From NCBI RefSeq assembly GCF_026168515.1, contig NZ_CP093443.1, positions 1,736,001 to 1,800,000 of the forward strand: a stretch of 64,000 bases of DNA. Direction: 5' to 3'. Shown piece by piece: positions 46,744-54,498 of this stretch. The stretch is from Brevibacterium spongiae (GTDB taxonomy: Bacteria; Actinomycetota; Actinomycetes; Actinomycetales; Brevibacteriaceae). Under the pieces are notes generated by a model. That model had not been told where the DNA came from. It worked only from the letters and a program-made list of their open reading frames with translations, and made no database searches. Position numbers and translations under genes: made by a program. The first letter of the stretch is position 1, and every line of letters starts with the position of its first letter.

Positions 46744-47639
46744 AAGACCGGACAGACTCCGCAGCCGAGACCTCCCGATTCGACCTCAGCCAGGCTCGAC
46801 CCGGTTCGCCGGCGATCATGGCGGTGATCAACCGCACCACCGATTCGTTCTACGAATCCGCCGCCACCCTCGACGAGGCGATTTCCGCCGTCGCCGCGGC
46901 CACCGCCGAAGGCGCCCAGATCGTCGACATCGGGGGAGTGCGTGCAGGTCGCGGCCGGGAGATCTCCGTCGCCGAGGAGATCGACCGCGTGTGCCCAACC
47001 ATCGAAGCCGTCGCCGACGCCCACCCGGACGTGCTCATCAGCGTCGACACCTGGCGCCATGAGGTCGCCGAGGCAGCCTGCCGGGCCGGTGCGGGACTTC
47101 TCAACGACACGTGGGCCGGAGTGGATCCCCAGCTGGCCGCAGTCGCCGCCCGACACGAGGTCGGCATCGTGTGCTCACACACCGGGGGACTGGACCCACG
47201 CACCGACGCCCACCGCAACAGGTACGGACTCCACGCCGGGGACGTCGTCGACGCCACCGAGAGCGGAGTCATCGAACTCGCCGAGGCGGCGCGTGCCGCC
47301 GGTGTCCCCGACGAGCGGATCATCATCGATCCGACCCCCGACTTCGGGAAGAACACCTACCATTCGCTGCGCCTGCTGCGCGACCTCTCCCGTTTCACCG
47401 CGACCGGATTCGCGGTGCTCCTGGCGATCTCGCGGAAGGACTTCATCGGCGAGACCATCGGCGATGTCTCCCCTGAAGACCGGCTGCACGGGACCATCGC
47501 GGCCACTGCTCTGGCTGTGGAGAGGGGCGCGTCGATGATCCGCACCCATGACGTCCGCGCCACGGCCGACGCGATCGCTGTGGCTCTTGCGATCACCGGA
47601 GAAGCCGACCCGAAACACACCGTGCGCGGCCTCCGCTGA
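46740..47639 (+). CDS. FolP2-like dihydropteroate synthase paralog
   Basis: 299 residues, TIM barrel of the pterin-binding family. Many sites differ from true DHPS: MAVINRTTDSFY (27-38) stands for the usual N-x-T-PDSF loop, and SHTGG stands where M-H-M/x-G is expected. ISRKDFIG and RTHDV, which hold the pterin and the phosphate, remain. This pattern and the place after the LOG gene match FolP2 of mycobacteria, which I recall as not replacing FolP1. No other folate genes are nearby. Overlap with the LOG gene is four bases (ATGA). Confidence 0.87.
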   Translation: MKDRTDSAAETSRFDLSQARPGSPAIMAVINRTTDSFYESAATLDEAISAVAAATAEGAQIVDIGGVRAGRGREISVAEEIDRVCPTIEAVADAHPDVLISVDTWRHEVAEAACRAGAGLLNDTWAGVDPQLAAVAARHEVGIVCSHTGGLDPRTDAHRNRYGLHAGDVVDATESGVIELAEAARAAGVPDERIIIDPTPDFGKNTYHSLRLLRDLSRFTATGFAVLLAISRKDFIGETIGDVSPEDRLHGTIAATALAVERGASMIRTHDVRATADAIAVALAITGEADPKHTVRGLR

Positions 47640-47674
47640 GCGTCCGAGGCACGGGTCTGTGCGAAAATGGACCC

Positions 47675-48112
47675 ATGCCTCTGTGGATTGTGATCGGTGT
47701 CGCGGCCGCGGTCTTCGTCCTTGTGATCGTCGTCGCGGCCAGCTTCAACGTCTTCTCCGCCGAAACCGGTGATGAAGCGCAGGAACGGTGGACCGGCCTG
47801 CCCGAAGGATTCACCAGCGCGGATCTCGATGCGGTGAGTTTCAGGCCCGCTCTGCGCGGCTACCGGATGGAGGATGTCGACGAGGCCATGCAGATTCTGC
47901 AGGAGCGCCTGCGCGCCCTCGAATCGGCCGCTGTCTCTCCCGCCGCTGTCTCTCCGGGTGCCGTCACTTCCGCCGCCTCTTCGGCCGACGTCACTCCCAC
48001 CACCACTCCAGCCGCCACTCCCGCCGACGATTCCGCCACCACTTCCGCCGGAGCCCCGGTCCCCGCCGACGCTTCCGATGAGGCGTCGGAAACGGCTGCC
48101 CGACCACGATGA
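47675..48112 (+). CDS. DivIVA-domain membrane protein
   Basis: 145 residues: one N-terminal helix (WIVIGVAAAVFVLVIVVAA) and then the short DivIVA-like motif DLDAVSFRPALRGYRMEDVDEAM (about 50-72), a predicted coiled coil and an Ala/Thr/Pro-rich tail. Such proteins bring DivIVA-type polar growth scaffolds to the membrane; the mycobacterial gene after folP2 has the same layout. GAAAAT six bases before the ATG could be a weak leaderless -10. It overlaps the mannosyltransferase start by four bases. Confidence 0.85.
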   Translation: MPLWIVIGVAAAVFVLVIVVAASFNVFSAETGDEAQERWTGLPEGFTSADLDAVSFRPALRGYRMEDVDEAMQILQERLRALESAAVSPAAVSPGAVTSAASSADVTPTTTPAATPADDSATTSAGAPVPADASDEASETAARPR

Positions 48113-49344
48113 GCCGTCCGTCCGACCTGCCCGGAATCACCCTCGCCCCCGAAGCCTTCGACTCCTCCCGGTTCTCCCGCCTCGGCGCCCTGTTCATCGC
48201 ACTGCCGGTGTGGCTGCAGGCCGTGGCTGTGTACTTCGTCTCGCGAGTTGTGAGCATGTCGATCTTCGCTGCAGTCCTCAAACGGCAGGACCCCGCGAAC
48301 TGGTCATCTTCGCCGGTGACGACGACGCTCAACGACTTCCTCAACTTCTGGGACAGCGGCTGGTACGCACGAGTCGCCGAAGAGGGCTACCCGCGCGTCC
48401 TCCCACACGATGACACCGGCGCCGTCGCCGAGAACCAATGGGCCTTCTATCCTCTCCACCCCTCCGTGGTCGGCACCCTGTCCGACCTCACCGGGATCAG
48501 CTACAACATCATCTCGCCGATCGTCTCCACGGTGGCCGCCGGGCTCGCAGCCATCGTCATCCTCCACCTCTTCCGCAGATACGTCGGTCCTGACCAGGCG
48601 CTCATGGGCCTGGCACTGGTCATGTTCTTCCCACCGGCGGCGATCTTCTCCACCGGATACGCCGAATCCCTGACCCTGCTGTTGCAGGCCACCGCGCTGT
48701 TCCTCATCGTCGAACGCCGCTACCTCATGGCGCTGCCGGTCGTCGTCTTCATGGATCTGTCCCGACCGATCGGGGTGGCGTTCTCGTTCTTCATGCTCTT
48801 CCACCTCATCGACCGGTTCGTCCGACGTCGCCAGGACCCCTATCCCACCGCCGAGGTGGTCCGGTCCTGGACTCTGGGTGTGCTGTCGTGCGCGGCGGCA
48901 CTCATCCACCCCATCCAAGCCTGGTGGGCGACGGGCTCCCTGACCGCCTACACCGACACCGAGGCGGCCTGGCACACCGGAGAGACGACGTTCGTCGTGC
49001 AGTGGGTGGCGCAGTCGATCAATCTCATCGGCCCGCTGGGTCCCGTGCTGCTCATCATCGTCGTGGCCGGGATGATCGCGCTGATCTTCTCCCCGGCCGG
49101 CGCGCGGATGGGCCGCACGCTGCAGCTGTTCTGCCTCGGCTACGGCGCCTACCTGCTCATCTTCTTCAACCCGCAGACGTCGACCCTGCGGCTGCTGCTG
49201 CCGCTGTTCCCAGTCGCACTGACGCTGTCTCTGGTGCGTTCGCGCGGCTACCGGGCCGTGATTCTGGTCGCGTTCATCCTGTTCCAGATCATCTGGGTGG
49301 GCTACCTGTGGCACTTCACCCCGCCGGCAGATCTGCCGCCGTGA
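48109..49344 (+). CDS. PIG-V type mannosyltransferase, membrane-embedded
   Basis: 411 residues with about ten hydrophobic helices. The luminal-side loop after helix 1 has FWDSGWYARVAEEGYP, the W-D-x-x-x-Y motif of GT-C glycosyltransferases related to PIG-V/GPI mannosyltransferase II. It likely uses polyprenyl-phosphate-mannose to add mannose outside the membrane, to a glycolipid, polymer or protein. The acceptor is unknown. RPIGVAFSF and PFFNPQTSTLRLLLPLFP-like strings recur in this family. It is the last gene of the dapE operon. Confidence 0.85.
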   Translation: MSRPSDLPGITLAPEAFDSSRFSRLGALFIALPVWLQAVAVYFVSRVVSMSIFAAVLKRQDPANWSSSPVTTTLNDFLNFWDSGWYARVAEEGYPRVLPHDDTGAVAENQWAFYPLHPSVVGTLSDLTGISYNIISPIVSTVAAGLAAIVILHLFRRYVGPDQALMGLALVMFFPPAAIFSTGYAESLTLLLQATALFLIVERRYLMALPVVVFMDLSRPIGVAFSFFMLFHLIDRFVRRRQDPYPTAEVVRSWTLGVLSCAAALIHPIQAWWATGSLTAYTDTEAAWHTGETTFVVQWVAQSINLIGPLGPVLLIIVVAGMIALIFSPAGARMGRTLQLFCLGYGAYLLIFFNPQTSTLRLLLPLFPVALTLSLVRSRGYRAVILVAFILFQIIWVGYLWHFTPPADLPP

Positions 49345-49459
49345 GCATTCATGGACGAGAAAGTTACCCGGATCGTCCGGATCATGGAATAATCGAAGTA
49401 CAACATTCGGTACACCTGGTGTGGACCGTCTTTGCATGACAACGGAAGGAAGAGCCCAC

Positions 49460-49630
49460 ATGGCAGCCCAGAAACCCCGCACCGGCGACGGACCTCTGGA
49501 AGTGACCGAAGAAGGCCGAAGCATGGTGATGCGGCTTCCAGTCGAAGGCGGAGGTCGTCTGGTGATCGAGCTCAGCAGAGACGAAGCCACCGGACTGCAC
49601 GACACTCTGGCTAAGACTCTGGGACTCTGA
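49460..49630 (+). CDS. DUF3117 small protein
   Basis: 56 residues from ATG 49460, with GGAAGGAAGAG as ribosome binding site; an upstream frame to 49421 has no conserved residues. MAAQKPRTGDGPLEVTEEGR and the end LSRDEATGLHDTLAKTLG match the strongly conserved actinobacterial DUF3117 family, which is of unknown function and near-universal there. It stands as its own unit with a terminator right after it. Confidence 0.95.
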   Translation: MAAQKPRTGDGPLEVTEEGRSMVMRLPVEGGGRLVIELSRDEATGLHDTLAKTLGL

Positions 49631-49634
49631 GCCG

Positions 49635-49654
49635 CCGGCCGCTCAAGCGGCCGG
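49635..49654 (+). terminator. Terminator of the DUF3117 gene
   Basis: CCGGCCGC, loop TCAA, GCGGCCGG: an 8-bp perfect GC stem four bases after the stop codon. Confidence 0.75.
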
Positions 49655-49667
49655 AACGAACCGCCCG

Positions 49668-49700
49668 AACAGCAGAGACTTCTCGGAAGTCTCTGCTGTT
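49668..49700. terminator. Second, bidirectional terminator
   Basis: A 15-bp perfect stem (AACAGCAGAGACTTC and its complement) with a TCG loop, seven bases past the stop of the O-methyltransferase on the other strand. Confidence 0.8.
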
Positions 49701-49707
49701 GTCGTAT

Positions 49708-50343
49708 TCACCCGCTCTTCTGCAGCAGCAGCAGCCCTTGGCCGATGGGCAGCAGCACACGCTCGAGGTTCTCCTGCTGAGCGATCCGGTTGAGCATGCC
49801 GCGGGCGGCTTGGGTCCGCGGACTGCGATCGACGGGATCGGCGACTGCACCCTTGAGCATCGTCTGGTGGATGACGAGGAGGCCGTGGGCATCGAGCAGG
49901 CGCAGCGACGGCTGGATCATGCGTTCGAGATTGCTCGGCTCCGAGTCGATGAAGACCATGTCATACGCGGCCGGAGCGAGCTTCTTGAGCACCTCTTCGG
50001 CCCGTCCGCTCATCAGGCGCAGTCGACCCGGGCGGATGCCTGCCATATCGACGAGGTCACGGGCCGCGCCCTGTGCCGTCGAATTCGTGTCGATGGAGGT
50101 GAGTATCCCTGCGGTGGGCATGCCGCGCAGCAGAGCCAGGGTCGAGGTGCCCACACCGGTCCCGACTTCGACGGCAGCGACCGGGGTGAGGAGCCGGGCG
50201 AGGAGCGTCAGCGTCTTCGCCGTCGTCTGCGACACCGGTGCCAGACCGAATTCGTGGGAGTGGGTCCGTGCCGCGTCGAGCAGGGGATCGGGGCCGTTGT
50301 ACTGTTCGGAGAAGGTGAGATCACCTGCAAGATCACGGGACAA
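49708..50343 (-). CDS. O-methyltransferase family protein
   Basis: 211 residues, class I SAM-dependent methyltransferase of the caffeoyl-CoA/catechol OMT family (PF01596). The SAM-binding motif is EVGTGVGTSTLALL, and the acidic motif MVFIDSEPSNLE is where the metal ligand is expected; a true OMT has D-A-D-K here, so the metal site seems altered. The start is TTG 50343 because a very strong AAGGAGGGGG precedes it. The gene and its relation to tatB resemble Rv1220c of mycobacteria. Confidence 0.87.
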   Translation of the reverse strand: MSRDLAGDLTFSEQYNGPDPLLDAARTHSHEFGLAPVSQTTAKTLTLLARLLTPVAAVEVGTGVGTSTLALLRGMPTAGILTSIDTNSTAQGAARDLVDMAGIRPGRLRLMSGRAEEVLKKLAPAAYDMVFIDSEPSNLERMIQPSLRLLDAHGLLVIHQTMLKGAVADPVDRSPRTQAARGMLNRIAQQENLERVLLPIGQGLLLLQKSG

Positions 50344-50379
50344 TCGGCCCCCTCCTTCCGTTGCTGAGTCTTCCCAAGT

Positions 50380-50712
50380 CTAACCGCATTCGGGATCGAT
50401 TCCGTGGGTGCGCCACAGCTCATCCAGCTCATCGATGTCGAGGAATGCGCTGCGGTCGACCTTGGCGTGTGTATGCGGAGTGCCTTCGTCGGCCCAGTGG
50501 GTGCGGGCGCGGGCGAAGATCTCCGCCGGCAGGGCACCGGCGGCATTGATGACTCTCCACCAGGTGACGTTCGACCCGAATTCCCTCATCACCCGCCCGA
50601 CGTAGCGGGGTGAGCAGCCGGCCACGGCGCCCACGGTGCCATAGGCGACGACACGTGCTTCGGGGACGAGTTCGACGATGCGCAGCACGCGTTCGACCGC
50701 TGTCTCATCCAT
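50380..50712 (-). CDS. Alkyltransferase-like (ATL) DNA repair protein
   Basis: 110 residues from ATG 50712. It is the MGMT C-terminal DNA-binding domain alone: YGTVGAVAGCSPRYVGRVMR contains the helix that reads DNA. Where active MGMT has P-C-H-R, this protein reads T50-W-W-R53, so the acceptor cysteine is lost and it cannot remove alkyl groups by itself. Such ATL proteins bind O6-alkylguanine and pass it on to nucleotide excision repair. Confidence 0.88.
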   Translation of the reverse strand: MDETAVERVLRIVELVPEARVVAYGTVGAVAGCSPRYVGRVMREFGSNVTWWRVINAAGALPAEIFARARTHWADEGTPHTHAKVDRSAFLDIDELDELWRTHGIDPECG

Positions 50713-50780
50713 CGGCGCTCCTCCGACCTTCAGTCGCCGAACCTGTGCTGACCATGAGTCGATGCTACCGCCGTCCACGG

Positions 50781-50786
50781 TAGACT
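50781..50786 (+). promoter_or_regulatory. Leaderless-type -10 of tatB
   Basis: TAGACT ends seven bases before ATG 50794. Confidence 0.5.
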
Positions 50787-50793
50787 TGATGTC

Positions 50794-51249
50794 ATGTTGG
50801 GTATCAACGGCACCGAAATGGTGATCCTCATCGTTGTGGCCTTGGTCGTCATCGGACCCAAGCGCCTGCCCGAATACGCGCAGAAGCTGCGTGAGTTGGT
50901 TCGCCAGATGCGACGGATGGCCGAAGGGGCGAAGGACAGCGTCCGTCGTGACTTCGGCGACGACTTCAAGGACGTCGACTGGCAGAAGCTCGATCCGCGG
51001 CAGTATGATCCGCGGCGCATCGTGCGCGAGGCCCTCGTCGAAGAGGATGCCGCGATCCGCGAATCCAAACGTCGTGAGCGCACCGCGATCGAGGCTCCCG
51101 CAGCGGAGGCCGAGGACTCGGCGAACGCGACAGAGAACACCGTCACCGAGGCGGCCGTGGCCGAGCGATCCCCGATCGAACGATTCCAGGCGCAGGTCGA
51201 TCTGCGCGACCGTTCCGCGGCCGCTCCGTTCGATTCCGAAGCCACCTGA
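50794..51249 (+). CDS. tatB: Sec-independent protein translocase subunit TatB
   Basis: 151 residues. A short N-terminal helix (about 7-21) ends in IGPKRLPEYAQKLRELVRQMR, the TatA/B hinge and amphipathic helix. The longer charged C-terminal part is that of TatB, which with TatC recognises twin-arginine signals. In many Actinobacteria this gene lies between the O-methyltransferase and mrp, as here; tatA and tatC are elsewhere. The neighbouring sigE and rseA genes of mycobacteria are absent from this spot. Confidence 0.88.
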   Translation: MLGINGTEMVILIVVALVVIGPKRLPEYAQKLRELVRQMRRMAEGAKDSVRRDFGDDFKDVDWQKLDPRQYDPRRIVREALVEEDAAIRESKRRERTAIEAPAAEAEDSANATENTVTEAAVAERSPIERFQAQVDLRDRSAAAPFDSEAT

Positions 51250-51310
51250 GGCTTCGACTTCAGCTCATCAAAGGGCCAATGACCGAGCACTCGTTCTGAG
51301 CCCTCAGCGG

Positions 51311-52750
51311 TCAGTTCTTCTGCACCGACGGGTGCTCCGGGTTCGAACACAGCGGATCGGAATATCCGCGGCAGAAATAGGATCCGCCCTTCTCCCAGGC
51401 GATTCCGGCGAAGAGCTCACGCACAGTGACCGCATACAGTCCTTTGTCGGCAACGGTCTCGAAGACAGCCGGTGCAGCCTGGGCGGTCGACGGGTGGATG
51501 GAGTGCATGAGGGCGACCGAACCGGGACGGGTATGTGCACTCACTTGCTTGACGATCTTCTTCGGGTCCTTGCTCTGCCAGTCGCCGGTGTCGACGTCCC
51601 AGATGATCGAGGGACCGTTCACGGCGTGGGCGGACCGTTTGTCGAGCGCGCCGTAGGGCGGCCGGAGCAGAGGTTGAGCACCGATCCCGACCGACTGGAG
51701 GGACTTCCTGGTCCGGCGGATCTCCTTCCGGACCTTCTCGGACGGGATCCGATTGAGACGCGGATGCCCGTAGGTATGGTTGTCGACCTCGTGACCGGCG
51801 TCGATGATCTTCCGCGCCGCCTCGGGGGAGTGGTCGACGGCGCTGCCGAGGAAGAAGTAGGTGACCCGGATGTCCGCATCTGCAGCGGCATCGAGAATGG
51901 CCTGTTCGGTCTTCTCGTCTCCCGGCCCGTCGTCATAGGTCAGCGCCACACAGGGCAGCAGTCCGCAGGAGAAGTCGGGGGACCTCTGATCGGCCGGCTG
52001 GGGCAGTCGGAGCGGAGAATGCAGCTCGTCGGCGACCTGAGCCCCCAGCGGGGTGAGCTCTGATTCGCGCACCGGTCGACCGTCGATCGTCAGTGCACCG
52101 GAATCATCGGCGGAGATGGCGGCAGGGTCCACGCTCGCGGTGAAGAGTCTGCGTGCATCGACAGTGGTCTCCGCATCGAGATCGGTGAGCAGCACTGCTG
52201 AGTGCGGTTGCGGGGAGCGGCGGTCAAGCGTCGTCAGAAGGAATCGCCCGCCGGCGGTGAGGACCGAGCTGTCGATGTTCAGCGAGCGCGGATCGGGGGC
52301 CCTCGACCCGGGCGGTTCCGTGGCCGCCTCGGCCCCCGCGGCCATGGGCGGAGCGAACGTCGTCGTCGGCCACCGGTGAACCGGAGACGTCTGGGGAGGA
52401 GAGAAAGCGGCTCTGCCGCCGAATCCGCCGGACTTCTCGATCATCGCCAGCAGTCGCGCCTCGACTGCCGAGTTGAGTGAGGGTGCTCCGGGGAGACCGA
52501 AGACGTGGATATTCAGGCCCGGATCCCGTTTCCCGGCGACGATCGCATAGCTGCGCATCGAGGCGGTCAGGAGGGTTCGATTGTCCTCGGCAGTGGACCG
52601 ATGCCGTGCTGCTGTGATCTCTTCCGCGCTGGGACCGGCGTCTCGCTTCGCGGTGACGACGGCTCCCGGCAGGAGCATGAGGATGGTGAGCGCCAGAGCG
52701 CAGGTGAACACCGTGTAGACGAGAGCGTCTCCACGGACAGGCAGCCGCAC
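51311..52750 (-). CDS. Polysaccharide deacetylase family protein, membrane-anchored
   Basis: 479 residues from GTG 52750, four bases after the mrp stop. One N-terminal membrane helix (about 8-30) is followed by about 230 residues of non-catalytic extracellular sequence, then the NodB domain: TYDDGPG (motif 1), HTYGHPRL (motif 2, H-x-x-x-H), RPPYGA (motif 3), DVDTGDW (motif 4) and ALMHSIH (motif 5). It removes acetyl groups from wall sugars, possibly peptidoglycan or a surface polymer. Cys near the C terminus (YFCRGYSDPLCSN) may form a disulfide. It forms an operon with mrp. Confidence 0.9.
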   Translation of the reverse strand: MRLPVRGDALVYTVFTCALALTILMLLPGAVVTAKRDAGPSAEEITAARHRSTAEDNRTLLTASMRSYAIVAGKRDPGLNIHVFGLPGAPSLNSAVEARLLAMIEKSGGFGGRAAFSPPQTSPVHRWPTTTFAPPMAAGAEAATEPPGSRAPDPRSLNIDSSVLTAGGRFLLTTLDRRSPQPHSAVLLTDLDAETTVDARRLFTASVDPAAISADDSGALTIDGRPVRESELTPLGAQVADELHSPLRLPQPADQRSPDFSCGLLPCVALTYDDGPGDEKTEQAILDAAADADIRVTYFFLGSAVDHSPEAARKIIDAGHEVDNHTYGHPRLNRIPSEKVRKEIRRTRKSLQSVGIGAQPLLRPPYGALDKRSAHAVNGPSIIWDVDTGDWQSKDPKKIVKQVSAHTRPGSVALMHSIHPSTAQAAPAVFETVADKGLYAVTVRELFAGIAWEKGGSYFCRGYSDPLCSNPEHPSVQKN

Positions 52751-52754
52751 GCTG

Positions 52755-53876
52755 TCAGACCGGGCTGAGACCCAGGGACCTGCCGGACAGACCTCGGGTG
52801 CGTCTGCGCAGGGACTCGGCCAAAGCGTCGAAGGCCTGAGCCGCGGGGGACTTCGGGCTGCTGAGGACGACGGGAGCACCGGCGTCCGAGCCTTCTCTCA
52901 CGAGCGTGTCGAGGGGGATCTGCGCGAGCAGCGGAACCTGAGTCTCGAGCGTGCGCGAAAGGTTCTCTGCCACGCTGGCTCCGCCGCCGGTGCCGAAGAC
53001 ATCCATTCGGGTGCCGTCGGGCATCTCCATCCAGGACATATTCTCGATCACTCCTGACAGCGACTGCTTCGTCTGGGTGGCGATGGAGCCGGCGCGTTCG
53101 GCGACCTGCGCCGCTGCCGCCTGCGGGGTGGTCACGACGAGCAGCTCCGAACCGGGCAGCAGCTGTGCGACGGAGATCGCAATGTCACCGGTGCCGGGCG
53201 GCAGGTCGAGCAGGAGCACGTCCAGATCGCCCCAGAACACGTCGGTGAGGAACTGCTGCAGGGCCCGGTGGAGCATCGGGCCGCGCCAGACGACGGCCTG
53301 GCTGGGAGGGACGAACATGCCGATGCTCATGACCTTCACGTCATGGGCGATCTGCGGCAGGATCATCTCATCGACCCGAGTCGGCTTGCCGGAGAGTCCC
53401 AGCATGCCCGGGATCGAGAAGCCGTAGATATCGGCGTCGACGAGGCCAACGCGCAGCCCCTTGGCTGCCAGGGAGACCGCGAGATTCGCCGTGACAGAGG
53501 ACTTGCCGACCCCGCCCTTTCCGGAGGCGATCGCATAGACCTTGGTGAGGGAGTCGGGGCGGTTGAAGGGGATCTCACGGGTCCCGCTGCCCTGCAGCTT
53601 CTCCTTCATCTCCTTGCGCTGCTCGGGTGTCATCGTCCCGAGGACGACATTGACCTCGGTGACTCCGTCGACCCGGGCGACCGCGGCCTTCGTGTCCTTG
53701 GTGATGGTGTCCTTGAGCGGGCATCCGGCGATGGTGAGCAGGACTGTGACGGTGACTTCTCCGCCGTGGATGCTGATGTCGTCGACCATATCGAGTTCGA
53801 CGATGTTGCGGCGGATCTCCGGGTCGATGACGCCGGTCAGTGCCTCTCTCACCGCGTCCACATCGGGACCAGTCAT
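52755..53876 (-). CDS. mrp: Mrp/NBP35 family iron-sulfur carrier-like ATPase
   Basis: 373 residues from ATG 53876; GTG 53882 two codons up is possible. GAGGAAAGGA seven bases before supports the ATG. An N-terminal FSCA/DUF59 domain (about 5-85, with Cys in TIAGCPLKD) is followed by a deviant Walker A ASGKGGVGKSS, then YGFSIPGMLG and LLLDLPPGTGDI. Mrp proteins pass Fe-S clusters to targets. The CxxC that usually binds the bridging cluster is missing after VIENMSW, as I recall for mycobacterial Mrp. Confidence 0.93.
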   Translation of the reverse strand: MTGPDVDAVREALTGVIDPEIRRNIVELDMVDDISIHGGEVTVTVLLTIAGCPLKDTITKDTKAAVARVDGVTEVNVVLGTMTPEQRKEMKEKLQGSGTREIPFNRPDSLTKVYAIASGKGGVGKSSVTANLAVSLAAKGLRVGLVDADIYGFSIPGMLGLSGKPTRVDEMILPQIAHDVKVMSIGMFVPPSQAVVWRGPMLHRALQQFLTDVFWGDLDVLLLDLPPGTGDIAISVAQLLPGSELLVVTTPQAAAAQVAERAGSIATQTKQSLSGVIENMSWMEMPDGTRMDVFGTGGGASVAENLSRTLETQVPLLAQIPLDTLVREGSDAGAPVVLSSPKSPAAQAFDALAESLRRRTRGLSGRSLGLSPV

Positions 53877-53929
53877 GCCCACGTCCTTTCCTCCCCAGTC
53901 AGATGCTCTTGGGGCCTCCAGCCTACCCC

Positions 53930-54496
53930 TTAGGATTCGGCGCCGTCATCCGGCTTCCGGGACTTGTGTCCGAGCTCATCCGACGCTGCGGCCGGCCGTT
54001 TGGCCTCGGCTTTCGCCTCTCTGCTCTCCTCGTCGAGTTCCTTGAGCAGGTCCTTGAGCTCGGACCGGATGAAGTCGCGAGTCGCGACCTCTCGCATCGC
54101 GATGCGCAGCGCCGCGACCTCACGGGCCAGGTACTCGGTGTCAGCGAGATTGCGTTCGGCACGCTGCCGATCATGTTCGAATTCGACGCGGTCGCGGTCG
54201 GTGCTGCGGTTCTCCGCGAGCAGGATCAGCGGAGCGGCGTACGAGGCCTGCAGCGACAGGATGAGCGTGAGCAGAGTGAAGTTCAGCGACCGCGGGTCGA
54301 ACTGCCAGGACTCGGGCAGCAGCGTGTTCCACAGCAGCCAGACCGCACAGAAGACGGTCATCCCGACGAGGAACGCCGGGGTGCCCATGAATCGGGCGAA
54401 CGCCTCGGCGCCGCGACCGAAGGTCTCAGGGGAGACGGTGACGCTGGGCAGCTTGCGTTTGCTCGACCGTGGGATCTCGAAATCGTCGACAGCCAT
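53930..54496 (-). CDS. DUF1003 membrane protein
   Basis: 188 residues. Two helices (about 39-58 and 71-90) carry the DUF1003 signature FNLLTLILSLQASYAAPLIL in the form FTLLTLILSLQASYAAPLIL followed by NRSTDRDRVEFEHDRQ. A long charged coiled-coil tail makes up the last 80 residues. Its function is unknown. It begins two bases after the MgtE-like gene, and this pairing with an MgtE-N/CBS protein recurs in Actinobacteria, so the two probably act together. Confidence 0.92.
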   Translation of the reverse strand: MAVDDFEIPRSSKRKLPSVTVSPETFGRGAEAFARFMGTPAFLVGMTVFCAVWLLWNTLLPESWQFDPRSLNFTLLTLILSLQASYAAPLILLAENRSTDRDRVEFEHDRQRAERNLADTEYLAREVAALRIAMREVATRDFIRSELKDLLKELDEESREAKAEAKRPAAASDELGHKSRKPDDGAES

Positions 54497-54498
54497 GT

